Positions 6,914 to 14,531 are shown, numbered from the stretch's first letter. The stretch is 15,745 nt of DNA from Bog-473 sp035947875 (GCA_035947875.1 DASZJQ010000228.1:1-15745), one strand, 5' to 3'. The notes: a model not told the origin generated them from the letters alone. Numbers and translations are program-made.

Positions 6914-7929
6914 ACTCATCGCCGACGACTGACGTGCCGCCGCCCGATGGGGGCCGGGACAGCGAGTCTGCCGCGCCCGGGCGCCCAGACGCCGGGGACC
7001 CGGCCGTGGCGCCCATGGTCGAGGCTCACCAGTTGGAGAAACGCTTCGGCGACTTCGTGGCCGTCGACAAGGTGGACTTCACCATCGCCCGGGGCGAGTC
7101 GTTCGGCTTCCTGGGGCCCAACGGGGCCGGCAAGACGTCGACCATGCGCATGATCTCGTGCATCTCGCCCATCAGCGGGGGCACCCTCCGGGTGTTGGGC
7201 CAGGACCCGGTGACCGACGGCCCCGCCATCCGGGCCCGCATGGGGCTGGTGCCCCAGGAAGACTCCCTCGACCTGGACCTCACCGTCCTCGACAACCTCA
7301 TGATCTACGGCCGCTACTTCGATATGCCCCGCAAGCTCATCCGCCAACGGGCCGATCAGCTGCTCGAGTTCGCCCAGCTGACCGACCGGGCCCACGACCG
7401 GGTCGACCCGCTCTCGGGGGGCATGAAGCGGCGCCTGACCATCGCCCGGGCGCTCATCTCGGACCCCGACCTGCTCATCCTCGACGAGCCCACGACCGGG
7501 CTGGACCCCCAGGCCCGCCACCTGCTCTGGGACCGCCTCTACCGGCTGAAGCTGCAGGGGGTGACCCTGGTGATCACCACCCACTACATGGATGAGGCCG
7601 AGCAATTGTGCGACCGCCTGGTCGTGATGGACAAGGGCCGGTTCGCCGCCGAGGGCAGCCCCCGCCAGCTGATCGCGGAGCACGCCACCAGAGAGGTGGT
7701 CGAACTGCGCTTCCAGCCGGGCCAACACGAGGCCCTGGCCGAGAAGCTGGCCGACCTGGCCGACCGTCACGAAGTGCTGCCCGACCGGATCCTGCTCTAC
7801 ACCGATGACGGGGACGCGGCCCTGGCCGAGGTGCACGGTCGCGGCCTGAGCCCGCAGAGCACTCTGGTGCGTCGCTCGACCTTGGAGGACGTCTTCCTCC
7901 GGTTGACCGGCCGTACCCTCGTCGACTGA
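6904..7929 (+). CDS. ABC exporter ATP-binding protein, NodI/DrrA-like
   Basis: This 341-aa cytoplasmic ATPase powers export by the two downstream permeases. Walker A GPNGAGKTS is at residues 71-79, the Q-loop glutamine at Q118, the signature LSGGM at 170-174, Walker B LLILDE at 190-195 and the H-loop His at H227. The C-terminal LEDVFLRLTGR (327-337) is typical of the NodI/DrrA class. Residues 1-37 before the ATPase fold are Pro/Asp-rich and look disordered. The ATG at 6904 lacks a ribosome-binding site; the next candidate is ATG 7015 (residue 38), which begins exactly at the domain. The NodI-like class exports lipo-oligosaccharides, drugs or polyketides, so the substrate here is not determined. 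It is first of three genes. Confidence 0.92.
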   Translation: MTSYSSPTTDVPPPDGGRDSESAAPGRPDAGDPAVAPMVEAHQLEKRFGDFVAVDKVDFTIARGESFGFLGPNGAGKTSTMRMISCISPISGGTLRVLGQDPVTDGPAIRARMGLVPQEDSLDLDLTVLDNLMIYGRYFDMPRKLIRQRADQLLEFAQLTDRAHDRVDPLSGGMKRRLTIARALISDPDLLILDEPTTGLDPQARHLLWDRLYRLKLQGVTLVITTHYMDEAEQLCDRLVVMDKGRFAAEGSPRQLIAEHATREVVELRFQPGQHEALAEKLADLADRHEVLPDRILLYTDDGDAALAEVHGRGLSPQSTLVRRSTLEDVFLRLTGRTLVD

Positions 7930-7948
7930 GTGGGGTCGGCACCCCCAC
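7930..7948 (+). promoter_or_regulatory. Hairpin filling the ATPase-permease junction
   Basis: GTGGGGT (7930-7936), loop CGGC, then ACCCCCAC (7941-7948) form a 7-bp GC-rich stem with one bulged C. It starts on the base after the ATPase stop (TGA 7927-7929) and ends one base before the permease ATG at 7950. It therefore covers the whole ribosome-binding region of the permease. A ribosome finishing the ATPase would melt it, which suggests translational coupling. There is no T-run after it, so a terminator is unlikely. Confidence 0.55.
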
Positions 7949-7949
7949 C

Positions 7950-8786
7950 ATGAGCACCACCGACGTGACCGCCACGCTCTTCGAGCACGGAGAAGTGGTC
8001 CCGGCGCGCCGCATGGCCACGCCCATGTGGCTGCGCGCCGCCGGCTACTGGGGCTACCAGTACAAGCGGACGTGGAAGAGCTCCGTCGCCACCAGCTTTC
8101 TGATCCCGATCCTCTACCTGGCCGCCATGGGCATCGCCCTGGGCTCGCTCATCGACAAGCACTCCCACGGCGTCGGTGGCGTCAGCTATCTCGCCTATCT
8201 CGCCCCGGGGCTGCTGGCCGGTACGTCCATGCAGATCGGGACCAACGACATGATGTACCCCGTCCTCGGGGCCATCAAGTGGATGCGGACCTACCTGGCC
8301 ATGTTGGCCGGGCCGCTCAGTGTCTACGACGTGCTGATCGGCCATCTGGCCTGGGTGGCCACCCGCATCGCCATCGTGGTGTCCATCTACCTGGCCGTGA
8401 TGGCCGCCTTCGGGACCATCTTCTCGTTCTGGGCCGTCCTGGCCCTGCCGGTCGCGGTGCTGACCGGCATGGCCTTCGGCGCCCCGATGGCCGCCTTCGC
8501 CGCCACGCTCGACAAGGACAGCGGGTTCTCCACGCTCTACCGCTTCGTGATCATCCCGCTCTTCCTGTTCTCGGGGATCTTCTTCCCCATCTCGCAGCTG
8601 CCGCTGGTGCTGCAGGTGGTGGCCTACATCTCGCCGCTCTTCCACGGCGTGTCCCTGTGCCGTGACCTGACCCTCGGGACCGTCCACCCGTGGCCCGACC
8701 TGGGCCATGCCGCCTACCTGTGCCTCTGGGTCGGCGTGGGCTACGCCGTGGGGCGGCACACCTTCGCCAAGCGGTTGGTGGTGTGA
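7950..8786 (+). CDS. ABC-2 type exporter permease 1 (NodJ-like)
   Basis: This 278-aa integral membrane protein forms part of the channel for the exporter. About six membrane segments are seen near residues 48-67, 80-97, 128-152, 157-185, 199-215 and 251-269, the normal ABC-2 topology. The motifs APGLLA (85-90), IIPLFLFSGIFFP (201-213) and SPLFHGV (228-234) match the NodJ/DrrB class and recur in permease 2, so the two are paralogues and probably form a heterodimer. Both also start with Met-Ser-Thr-Thr. The ATG at 7950 has no free ribosome-binding site because a hairpin fills the 20-bp gap from the ATPase stop. The stop overlaps a GTG that opens a chain of mini-ORFs leading into permease 2. Confidence 0.9.
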   Translation: MSTTDVTATLFEHGEVVPARRMATPMWLRAAGYWGYQYKRTWKSSVATSFLIPILYLAAMGIALGSLIDKHSHGVGGVSYLAYLAPGLLAGTSMQIGTNDMMYPVLGAIKWMRTYLAMLAGPLSVYDVLIGHLAWVATRIAIVVSIYLAVMAAFGTIFSFWAVLALPVAVLTGMAFGAPMAAFAATLDKDSGFSTLYRFVIIPLFLFSGIFFPISQLPLVLQVVAYISPLFHGVSLCRDLTLGTVHPWPDLGHAAYLCLWVGVGYAVGRHTFAKRLVV

Positions 8787-8815
8787 GCACCACGTGAGCA
8801 CCACATGAGCACCAC
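8783..8815. repeat. Three 11-bp repeats forming a mini-ORF ladder between the permeases
   Basis: GTGAGCACCAC (8783-8793), GTGAGCACCAC (8794-8804) and ATGAGCACCAC (8805-8815) follow without gaps. Because 11 is not a multiple of three, each unit starts in a different frame. The stop of permease 1 (8784-8786) overlaps GTG 8783. That GTG reads Met-Ser-Thr-Thr-stop (8783-8797), whose TGA overlaps GTG 8794. This in turn reads Met-Ser-Thr-Thr-stop (8794-8808), whose TGA overlaps the ATG of permease 2 at 8805. Every step is a 4-base GTGA or ATGA stop/start overlap. Confidence 0.9.
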
Positions 8816-9635
8816 CCTCGAGACCCCGAAGCGGGGCGGTTTCCCGCTGCGGGTCACCCCGTTCGCCGCCCTCGGGGGCCGCTACGCGGCCCGCGTGCTC
8901 GAGCGGAACGTGCTGGTTTACCGCCGCTCCTGGATCTTCCTGGTCTCGGGCTTCTTCGAGCCGTTCTTCTACCTCCTCTCCATCGGCGTGGGCCTCAGCC
9001 ACCTGGTCGGCCCCATCCCGGTGGACGGCCGGTACATCGCCTACACGGCCTTCGTGGCCCCCGGGCTGCTGGCGTCGTCGGCCATGAACGGGGCGATGAT
9101 CGATTCGACCTTCCTGGTCTTCATGAAGCTGAAGATCTCCAAGACCTACGACGCCATGCTGTCCACCCCGCTCGGGGTGGGTGACGTCGCTCTGGGCGAA
9201 CTCGGCTGGTGCGTCCTGCGCGGCGCCCTGTACTCGGGCGCCTTCCTGCTCATCATGACCGGGCTGGGGTACGTGGTCTCCCCGTGGGCCATCTTGTGCT
9301 GGCCGGCGGCCATCCTCATCAGCCTCGCCTTCGCGTCGGCCGGCATGGCCGGCACCACGTACATGCGGACCTGGCAGGACTTCGACATGGTCTCGCTGAC
9401 GTTCATCCCGCTCTTCTTGTTCTCGGCCACCTTCTACCCGATCACGGTGTACCCGGGGTGGCTGCAAGCGGTGGTCCGTTGCACGCCGCTCTACCAGGGC
9501 GTGGTGTTGGTTCGATCATGTGACCTGGGCATCTTCTACTGGGCCCTGCTCCTCCACGTGCTCTATCTGGCGGCCATGGCCGTGGTCGGCGTCGCCATCA
9601 CCCGCCGGCGCCTGGGTCGCCTGCTGCTGCCGTGA
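8805..9635 (+). CDS. ABC-2 type exporter permease 2 (NodJ-like)
   Basis: This 276-aa integral membrane protein is the second channel subunit. Membrane segments lie near residues 43-64, 78-98, 131-157, 160-183, 197-214 and 244-265. It shares APGLLA (85-90), FIPLFLFSATFYP (200-212) and TPLYQGV (227-233) with permease 1, supporting an old duplication and a heterodimeric pore served by the single ATPase upstream. The WQDFDMVSLTF stretch (190-200) is typical of NodJ-like permeases. The ATG at 8805 is the third start in a row of overlapping stop/start signals and has no clear ribosome-binding site of its own, so its translation probably depends on ribosomes coming from permease 1. The parA-like gene follows after 48 bp. 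Confidence 0.9.
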   Translation: MSTTLETPKRGGFPLRVTPFAALGGRYAARVLERNVLVYRRSWIFLVSGFFEPFFYLLSIGVGLSHLVGPIPVDGRYIAYTAFVAPGLLASSAMNGAMIDSTFLVFMKLKISKTYDAMLSTPLGVGDVALGELGWCVLRGALYSGAFLLIMTGLGYVVSPWAILCWPAAILISLAFASAGMAGTTYMRTWQDFDMVSLTFIPLFLFSATFYPITVYPGWLQAVVRCTPLYQGVVLVRSCDLGIFYWALLLHVLYLAAMAVVGVAITRRRLGRLLLP

Positions 9636-9683
9636 GCCGAGGCCGACCGCGGCCGATACCCTACGGGCGGAGGTCCCGACGCA

Positions 9684-10265
9684 ATGAACATTGTGGTGAG
9701 CAACGTCAAAGGTGGAGCCGGCAAGACGACCACCGCCGTGTACCTGGCCGGCGTCGCGGCCGGCCGGGGGCGCTCCCCGGTGCGTCTGGTCGATGCCGAT
9801 CGCCAGGGGTCGACGGCCGAGTGGTTCGAGACCAGGCCGATCGAAGGGGTCGACCTGTTCGAGGCCCCCTCGGAGCGGACGGTCATCCGGGCCATGGACG
9901 GGAGCGAAGGCGTGGTGGTGGTCGACACCCCGCCGGGGGAAGAGCGCATCGTGCGGGCGGCGCTGACGCGGGCCGACGTCGTGGTCATCCCCACCCGTTC
10001 GGGTGGGGTCGAGCCGAACCGGGTGGTCGCCACCCTGGAGATGACGCCGTCCAACATTCCGGCCGGCGTGGTCATCTGCTCGGCCCGGCTCGGAACCAAT
10101 GACCTGGACGCCACCATCGCCTGGTGGGAGGAGCTGAAGGTACCGGTGTGGGGCATCATCCCCGAGCGGGTCTCCATCGCCAGCGGCCCGGCGGCCCGCC
10201 TCTCCCCCGAGGGGCTGGAGTTCTACGCCAAGGTCTTCAAGAAGGCGGCCCGGGAGGCCCGCTGA
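9684..10265 (+). CDS. Orphan ParA/MinD-family ATPase
   Basis: This 193-aa protein is a small ParA-type P-loop ATPase. The deviant Walker A KGGAGKTT is at residues 9-16, with the signature lysine K9 and K14; Walker A' LVDAD is at 35-39; Walker B VVVVDTPPG is at 77-85 with Asp81. Such proteins form ATP-dependent dimers that position DNA, plasmids or protein complexes. No ParB, centromere-like repeats or replication gene is seen, so its cargo is unknown and a chromosome-segregation label is not justified. It lacks the long N-terminal extension of plasmid type Ia ParA. The ATG at 9684 has a good site (GGAGGT at 9669-9674). A TACCCT at 9657-9662 could be its own -10. It converges with the SpoIIE-type gene, with 10 bp between stop codons. 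Confidence 0.88.
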   Translation: MNIVVSNVKGGAGKTTTAVYLAGVAAGRGRSPVRLVDADRQGSTAEWFETRPIEGVDLFEAPSERTVIRAMDGSEGVVVVDTPPGEERIVRAALTRADVVVIPTRSGGVEPNRVVATLEMTPSNIPAGVVICSARLGTNDLDATIAWWEELKVPVWGIIPERVSIASGPAARLSPEGLEFYAKVFKKAAREAR

Positions 10266-10275
10266 CGGCCCGGGA

Positions 10276-13200
10276 TCACGTGGCCCGCTGCATGAGGTCG
10301 GCGTGATGGCGGCTGCGGACCCACGGTGTGGGGGCCTGGCCACGGAGCTGGCTGACCAGCTCGGTGAGGAACCAGCGGCGGACGGCGATGCTGGTATCGG
10401 AGGCGGGCAGGGTCAGCAGTTGGGCTGACCGGCTGAACTCGTCGGCCTCGTCGAGCATGGTGCTGTAGTACTCGCAGGCGGTGGCCGCCGCCTGGGGCAG
10501 GGAAAGATGCCAGTCATAGGTGGCCACCTTGCGGTCCACCACGTCCTGCCAGTTCTCGTCCATCCCGGGCCCGAAGCCGTTGAAACGGCTGCCGACATCC
10601 GAGACCAGCACCGAGAGGCGGTCGGACAGCTGGGCGGCCGAAGGGATGCCGGAGTCGGCCCGCTCCTTCATGAGGCGCAGCTCCCGGAACAACCCCTCGT
10701 ATTCCTCGCTGGCTTTTTGCAGGAGATCGACCGGGATGCCGAGCAGGTCGACCGTCATCTGGGGCGACGTCCCGTCCGGCTCGCGTCGGTCGGCCTGGGC
10801 CATGCCGATCAGATCGAAATGGAACGTGCCGTCGGACACTTCGCCCACCCCGACCGGCACATCGACCGGCAACTCGAACCAGACGATCTTCCCGCCGGGG
10901 ACCGGATGCACGCCCCAGCTCGACGCCAGCGTGTTGAACAGGGTGAGCCCCCGGCCCGTGGCCGCGTGCGGGCCGTATTCCTTCAGCGCGGGGATGACCG
11001 GGCTGCCGTCGGCCACGTCGACCCGGATCCGGCCGGAGAGCACGTGCAGGGTCACCGACAGGGGGGTGGCGGCGTGCAGCACGGCGTTGGTGACCAGCTC
11101 CGACGTCAAGAGGGCCGCGCATTCGGCCACCTCGAGCGGGAGATCACCCAGTCGAGCCGAGACCCAATGGCGGGCTTGGGTGGTGCTCTCCACCACTGGC
11201 TCCAGGTACAAGGTCGACATCCCACCCTGTCCAGTACCCAATTCGGTCCGGTTCGTACCCTCGGCCGCGACGCCGAGGTAGCGCAGGAACAGCACGACGA
11301 CGTCATCGGTGCTCTCGGCGTGGCTGAGCAGCGTGGCCAGGGTGCCGGCCGGCCGGGTGGGCCAGCCACCTCTCGCTACCTCCGTTGCCACCTCGGACAG
11401 CCGCTCCATGCCGACCGTGATCGCTTCTCCCCGCCGTTCCACCAGGCCGTCGGAGAACATCACCAGGGAATCGCCCGGGGCCAACTCGAGCTCGTGAGCC
11501 GGGCGGGCGGATTGGCCCAGTCCGGCGGCGATCAGCAGTGAGCTGTGCGGTGCACAGAACGACGTGGTGCCGTCGGCCCGCACGACCAGCGGGGGTGGGT
11601 GGCCGGCGTTGGTCAGTCGTACCGCTCCGGTCTTGGGGTTGAGCAGGCCCACCACGACCGTGACCACCCGGTCCTCGCCCAGCGTGTCGAAGAGGTGGTC
11701 GAGGGAGGAGAGCACCTCGGACGGGGACTGACCGGTCACGGCGTAGGCCCGCAGGGCGCTGCGCACCTGTCCCATGAGGGCGGCGGCGGGGGCGCCCTTG
11801 CCCATGACGTCACCGACACTGAAGAAGACGCGCTCGTCGTCGAGCCGGAAGAGGTCATACCAGTCGCCGCCGGCGTAGGTCCCGGCGGCTCCGGCCCGGT
11901 ATTCGGCGTCGAAGTGCATGCCGTCGACCCCGGGGAGCGACTCAGGCAGCACGGCGTGTTGGAGAACCTCGGCCACCACCCGCTCGCGCTGGTACTGGGT
12001 GGCGTTGGAGAGCGCCACTCCGGTGCGGCTGGCCACCTCGATCGCCAACGGGACGTCATCGGGTTGAAAGTGCCGATCGGTGCCGTCGATGAAGGTCATG
12101 ACGCCGATCACCTCGCCGTTGGCCGTCATCGGCACGGCCAGCGCGGTGCAGGCGCCCAAGCCGAGCTCGGTCACCAGTGGCGAGGTCAGGGGGGCCAGTT
12201 GGGGCGAGCCGGTCCGGTAGGCCACGGCGGCCGGCGCATCGCTGTCATAGGGCGTGTCGTCGGCCCCGATGAGGAGGGAGGTCTCGGCATCGAGGACGAG
12301 CTCACCCCCGACGTCGAGCCGCTGGAGCCCGGCGTCACCCGGCACCTCTACGACACAGGCGTCGGCCAGACGCCCCACCACCAGGTTGATGGTGCGGTGG
12401 ATGACCGTGGTCGGGTCGAGGCTGGAGCTCAACAGCTTGGTCACGTCGGAGAGAAGGGAGAGCCGCTCTCGCCCTGATTCGGCGTCGCGCAACGCCTGGC
12501 GCTCCAATTCGAAGAGTTGCGCCCGCTCCAGCGCCTGGGCGGTCAAGCCGGCCAGCGTGGACAGGAAACGAAGCTCGGGATCGCTCGGCTCGTGTTGGGC
12601 CACGAAGGCGAACACGAGCACGCCGAGCGGCCCGACGTTCCCGGTGAGCGGTTCCGCCACGATGGTGAGGGGTTGGTTGAGCTCCGTGGTGGCTGCGGGG
12701 TCCACCTCGTTCGACACGTCGGGATCGAGGTGCTCGCGTGCGCCGACGGTCACGGTCACGGTGCGACCCGAGAGGAACGCCGCGCCCGAGACCGTCTCGT
12801 GTGCGCCCACGTCGCGGTGGGCCAGCACCACGGGATGCCCGCTGCTGGCCACGCAGGTGAGGGACCGGTGGCCGCGGTCCAGCGGGACTCGGCACACCGC
12901 CGAGTGCGCCCCCAGGGCCCGCAACCCCGCCCCCAGGGCGGCGCCGGCCACGTCACCCGGTGTCGTCGCCGCGGCCAGGGCCGAGGTGAGGTGTTGGAGC
13001 TGCTGGGCCCGTTCCAGGTTGGCGAACTCGGTCACGGTCAAGCGGGCTCGCTCGACCGCCTGGGCCGCGGCGCCCGTCATGGTGAACAGGAAGCTCCGAT
13101 CGGCCTTTGAGATGGTGCGGGGTTGCAGCCAATGGACCACCACCACCCCCACGGCCCGGTCGGAGACCACGAGGGGCACCACGGCCAGGGAACTGAACCG

Positions 13201-13947
13201 GGTCGTCCGCATGGACGCCTCGATGATCGGCCACTCACGAGCGAGGTCGGAGACCGACTCGGCGATGAGGGCCACGCGTCGTCGCATGACGTCGCCGATG
13301 GCCCCGTCCGGGTCGAGCGCGACCAGCAGGTCGTCGCCGTGCCGCATGGAGTCGTAGCCGAACTGCCGGTGCGAGCGGAGCACCCCTCGTTCGTTGGTGG
13401 TGGCGAAGATGGCGGCGTCCACCCGCAGTTCGTCGCGCAGGGCGGCGAAGACGGCGTCCGCCACCTGAGCCGGGTCGGCCGCCGTCGTCAACGCCCGGGC
13501 CATGGCCTGCATGCGTTGGGCCGTCTCGGCGGCCACCCGCCGCCGCCGCTCGGTGCGCGTGGCTCTGCGGGCCGACCAGAGTTGCCGGTCCCCGCGCGTG
13601 CGGAGGCTGGAGATCCACACCGCGACTCCCGAACTCGCCACCAACAAAAGGACGCGGAGGAGATGGTTCAGTTGCCCGTACTGGCGGGGTGGCGTGCTGA
13701 GCACCAACGAGAAGACGGTGGCATACAGGCCGACGAGCGCGGTGCGCCTCGGGGTGGCGAAGGAGGCGGCAATGAACGGCCCGATCGCCAGGAAACCGAT
13801 CAGCCCGAATGCCCCTCCGTAGACCTCGTCGACGATGGCCACACCCGAGACCCACACCAGGGCCACCCAGGTGACCACCGACTCCATGCGGTCCTGCGTC
13901 GGATGGGGCTCGTCACCGGGTGCGGCTTCGCTGTCTGGTTCGGCCAC
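10276..13947 (-). CDS. Membrane-anchored GAF / SpoIIE phosphatase / HATPase fusion regulator
   Basis: This 1223-aa protein combines several signalling modules. Residues 24-114 hold about four membrane helices. Three GAF-like regions follow (about 150-300, 315-478, 500-650; boundaries are estimates). The SpoIIE/RsbU-type PP2C phosphatase (655-890) has its metal-binding aspartates at D695 (GGDWYD), D713 (VGDVMGKG), D833 (FSDGL) and D881-D882. A histidine-kinase-like ATPase (about 910-1028) keeps the N-box (E950, N954 in SELVTN), D980-G981 and GRGL (998-1001). A helical tail (about 1045-1223) was not firmly identified. It would dephosphorylate and perhaps also phosphorylate the STAS protein encoded divergently. 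The layout recalls Streptomyces OsaC and M. tuberculosis Rv1364c. The GTG start has an AGGGGGAG site six bases upstream. Confidence 0.92.
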   Translation of the reverse strand: MAEPDSEAAPGDEPHPTQDRMESVVTWVALVWVSGVAIVDEVYGGAFGLIGFLAIGPFIAASFATPRRTALVGLYATVFSLVLSTPPRQYGQLNHLLRVLLLVASSGVAVWISSLRTRGDRQLWSARRATRTERRRRVAAETAQRMQAMARALTTAADPAQVADAVFAALRDELRVDAAIFATTNERGVLRSHRQFGYDSMRHGDDLLVALDPDGAIGDVMRRRVALIAESVSDLAREWPIIEASMRTTRFSSLAVVPLVVSDRAVGVVVVHWLQPRTISKADRSFLFTMTGAAAQAVERARLTVTEFANLERAQQLQHLTSALAAATTPGDVAGAALGAGLRALGAHSAVCRVPLDRGHRSLTCVASSGHPVVLAHRDVGAHETVSGAAFLSGRTVTVTVGAREHLDPDVSNEVDPAATTELNQPLTIVAEPLTGNVGPLGVLVFAFVAQHEPSDPELRFLSTLAGLTAQALERAQLFELERQALRDAESGRERLSLLSDVTKLLSSSLDPTTVIHRTINLVVGRLADACVVEVPGDAGLQRLDVGGELVLDAETSLLIGADDTPYDSDAPAAVAYRTGSPQLAPLTSPLVTELGLGACTALAVPMTANGEVIGVMTFIDGTDRHFQPDDVPLAIEVASRTGVALSNATQYQRERVVAEVLQHAVLPESLPGVDGMHFDAEYRAGAAGTYAGGDWYDLFRLDDERVFFSVGDVMGKGAPAAALMGQVRSALRAYAVTGQSPSEVLSSLDHLFDTLGEDRVVTVVVGLLNPKTGAVRLTNAGHPPPLVVRADGTTSFCAPHSSLLIAAGLGQSARPAHELELAPGDSLVMFSDGLVERRGEAITVGMERLSEVATEVARGGWPTRPAGTLATLLSHAESTDDVVVLFLRYLGVAAEGTNRTELGTGQGGMSTLYLEPVVESTTQARHWVSARLGDLPLEVAECAALLTSELVTNAVLHAATPLSVTLHVLSGRIRVDVADGSPVIPALKEYGPHAATGRGLTLFNTLASSWGVHPVPGGKIVWFELPVDVPVGVGEVSDGTFHFDLIGMAQADRREPDGTSPQMTVDLLGIPVDLLQKASEEYEGLFRELRLMKERADSGIPSAAQLSDRLSVLVSDVGSRFNGFGPGMDENWQDVVDRKVATYDWHLSLPQAAATACEYYSTMLDEADEFSRSAQLLTLPASDTSIAVRRWFLTELVSQLRGQAPTPWVRSRHHADLMQRAT

Positions 13948-14189
13948 GTGGTTCTCCCCCTGACCCAGTGGTCGTGGGTATCGTCGTCGTCACACGCTAT
14001 TGCGTGCGGGCCGTCGTGCCCAATGCCACTTGCAGTCGCGCCCACCGTGGCCCCCGTGGGAGGATGGTGCTCCGTTCGGCGCGGGGTTTAGGTTGACCAG
14101 TTTCGGCAATAGGTCTTGCAAGCAATGTCCCCGGGGCGTGACCCAGCGGCGCGCACCCCAAAACGGGGAATGACCAGGAATGGGGATCG
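13948..14189. promoter_or_regulatory. Shared divergent control region of the sigma module
   Basis: These 242 bases separate the divergent SpoIIE-type gene and the STAS-anti-sigma-sigma operon. CACGC-TATT-GCGTG (13993-14006) is a small inverted repeat. CCCC-AAAAC-GGGG (14156-14168) is a second short hairpin ahead of the STAS start. No gene is seen. Divergent promoters for both transcripts are expected here, which would allow joint control of the phosphatase and its targets. Confidence 0.5.
14086..14110 (+). promoter_or_regulatory. Weak SigB/SigF-type promoter candidate
   Basis: GTTT at 14086-14089, fifteen bases, then GGCAAT at 14105-14110 resembles the GTTT-N15-GGGTAT pattern recognised by actinobacterial SigB/SigF-type factors, with two mismatches in the -10. 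It lies about 80 bp before the STAS start, where an autoregulated promoter would be expected. The match is too loose to be sure. Confidence 0.25.
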
Positions 14190-14531
14190 ATGGAGCAGCA
14201 ATTTCAGATTGAAGAGAGATCGGAGGGGGGCGCCACCATCGTGACGGTCTCGGGCGAGATCGACGTGGCGACCGCACCGCAGCTACAGGAATCCCTCCAC
14301 GCGCTGATCGCCCAGGGCCGGTCCTCTCTGGTGATCGACCTCCTGGCGGTGACCTTCCTCGATTCGACCGCACTCGGGGTGCTCGTCGGGGCGCTCAAGC
14401 GCTGCCGGGAACAGGGGGGCGACCTGCAGTTGGTGATGGCGGACGCCCGGATCATGAAGATCTTCGAGATCACCGGCCTCATCACGGTGTTCCCCATCGT
14501 CGACTCGCTGGCCGCCGTGGGTCATTCATGA
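14190..14531 (+). CDS. STAS-domain anti-anti-sigma factor (RsbV/SpoIIAA-type)
   Basis: This 113-aa single-domain protein matches the usual length of anti-sigma factor antagonists. The strand VSGEIDVATAP (20-30) and the helix-start motif FLDSTALGVL (56-65) are family hallmarks. Ser59 is the likely phosphorylation site, with Thr60 next to it. Unphosphorylated, it would bind the anti-sigma protein and free the sigma factor; phosphorylated, it would let go. The ATG at 14190 has AGGAA at 14176-14180 upstream. Its stop overlaps the next gene's start (ATGA, 14528-14531), so the operon is translationally coupled. The likely phosphatase, and perhaps kinase, is the divergent 1223-aa protein. Confidence 0.93.
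   Translation: MEQQFQIEERSEGGATIVTVSGEIDVATAPQLQESLHALIAQGRSSLVIDLLAVTFLDSTALGVLVGALKRCREQGGDLQLVMADARIMKIFEITGLITVFPIVDSLAAVGHS

Noticed and set aside
6803..6919. Longer GH1 start at 6919
   Set aside because: It adds 39 residues unlike GH1 proteins and overlaps the divergent exporter start. The ATG at 6802 has a strong ribosome-binding site.
13976..13981. GGGTAT as the -10 of a SigB/SigF-type promoter
   Set aside because: The only GTT-like -35 (13951) is 21 bases away instead of about 15, and no GTTT is at the right distance.
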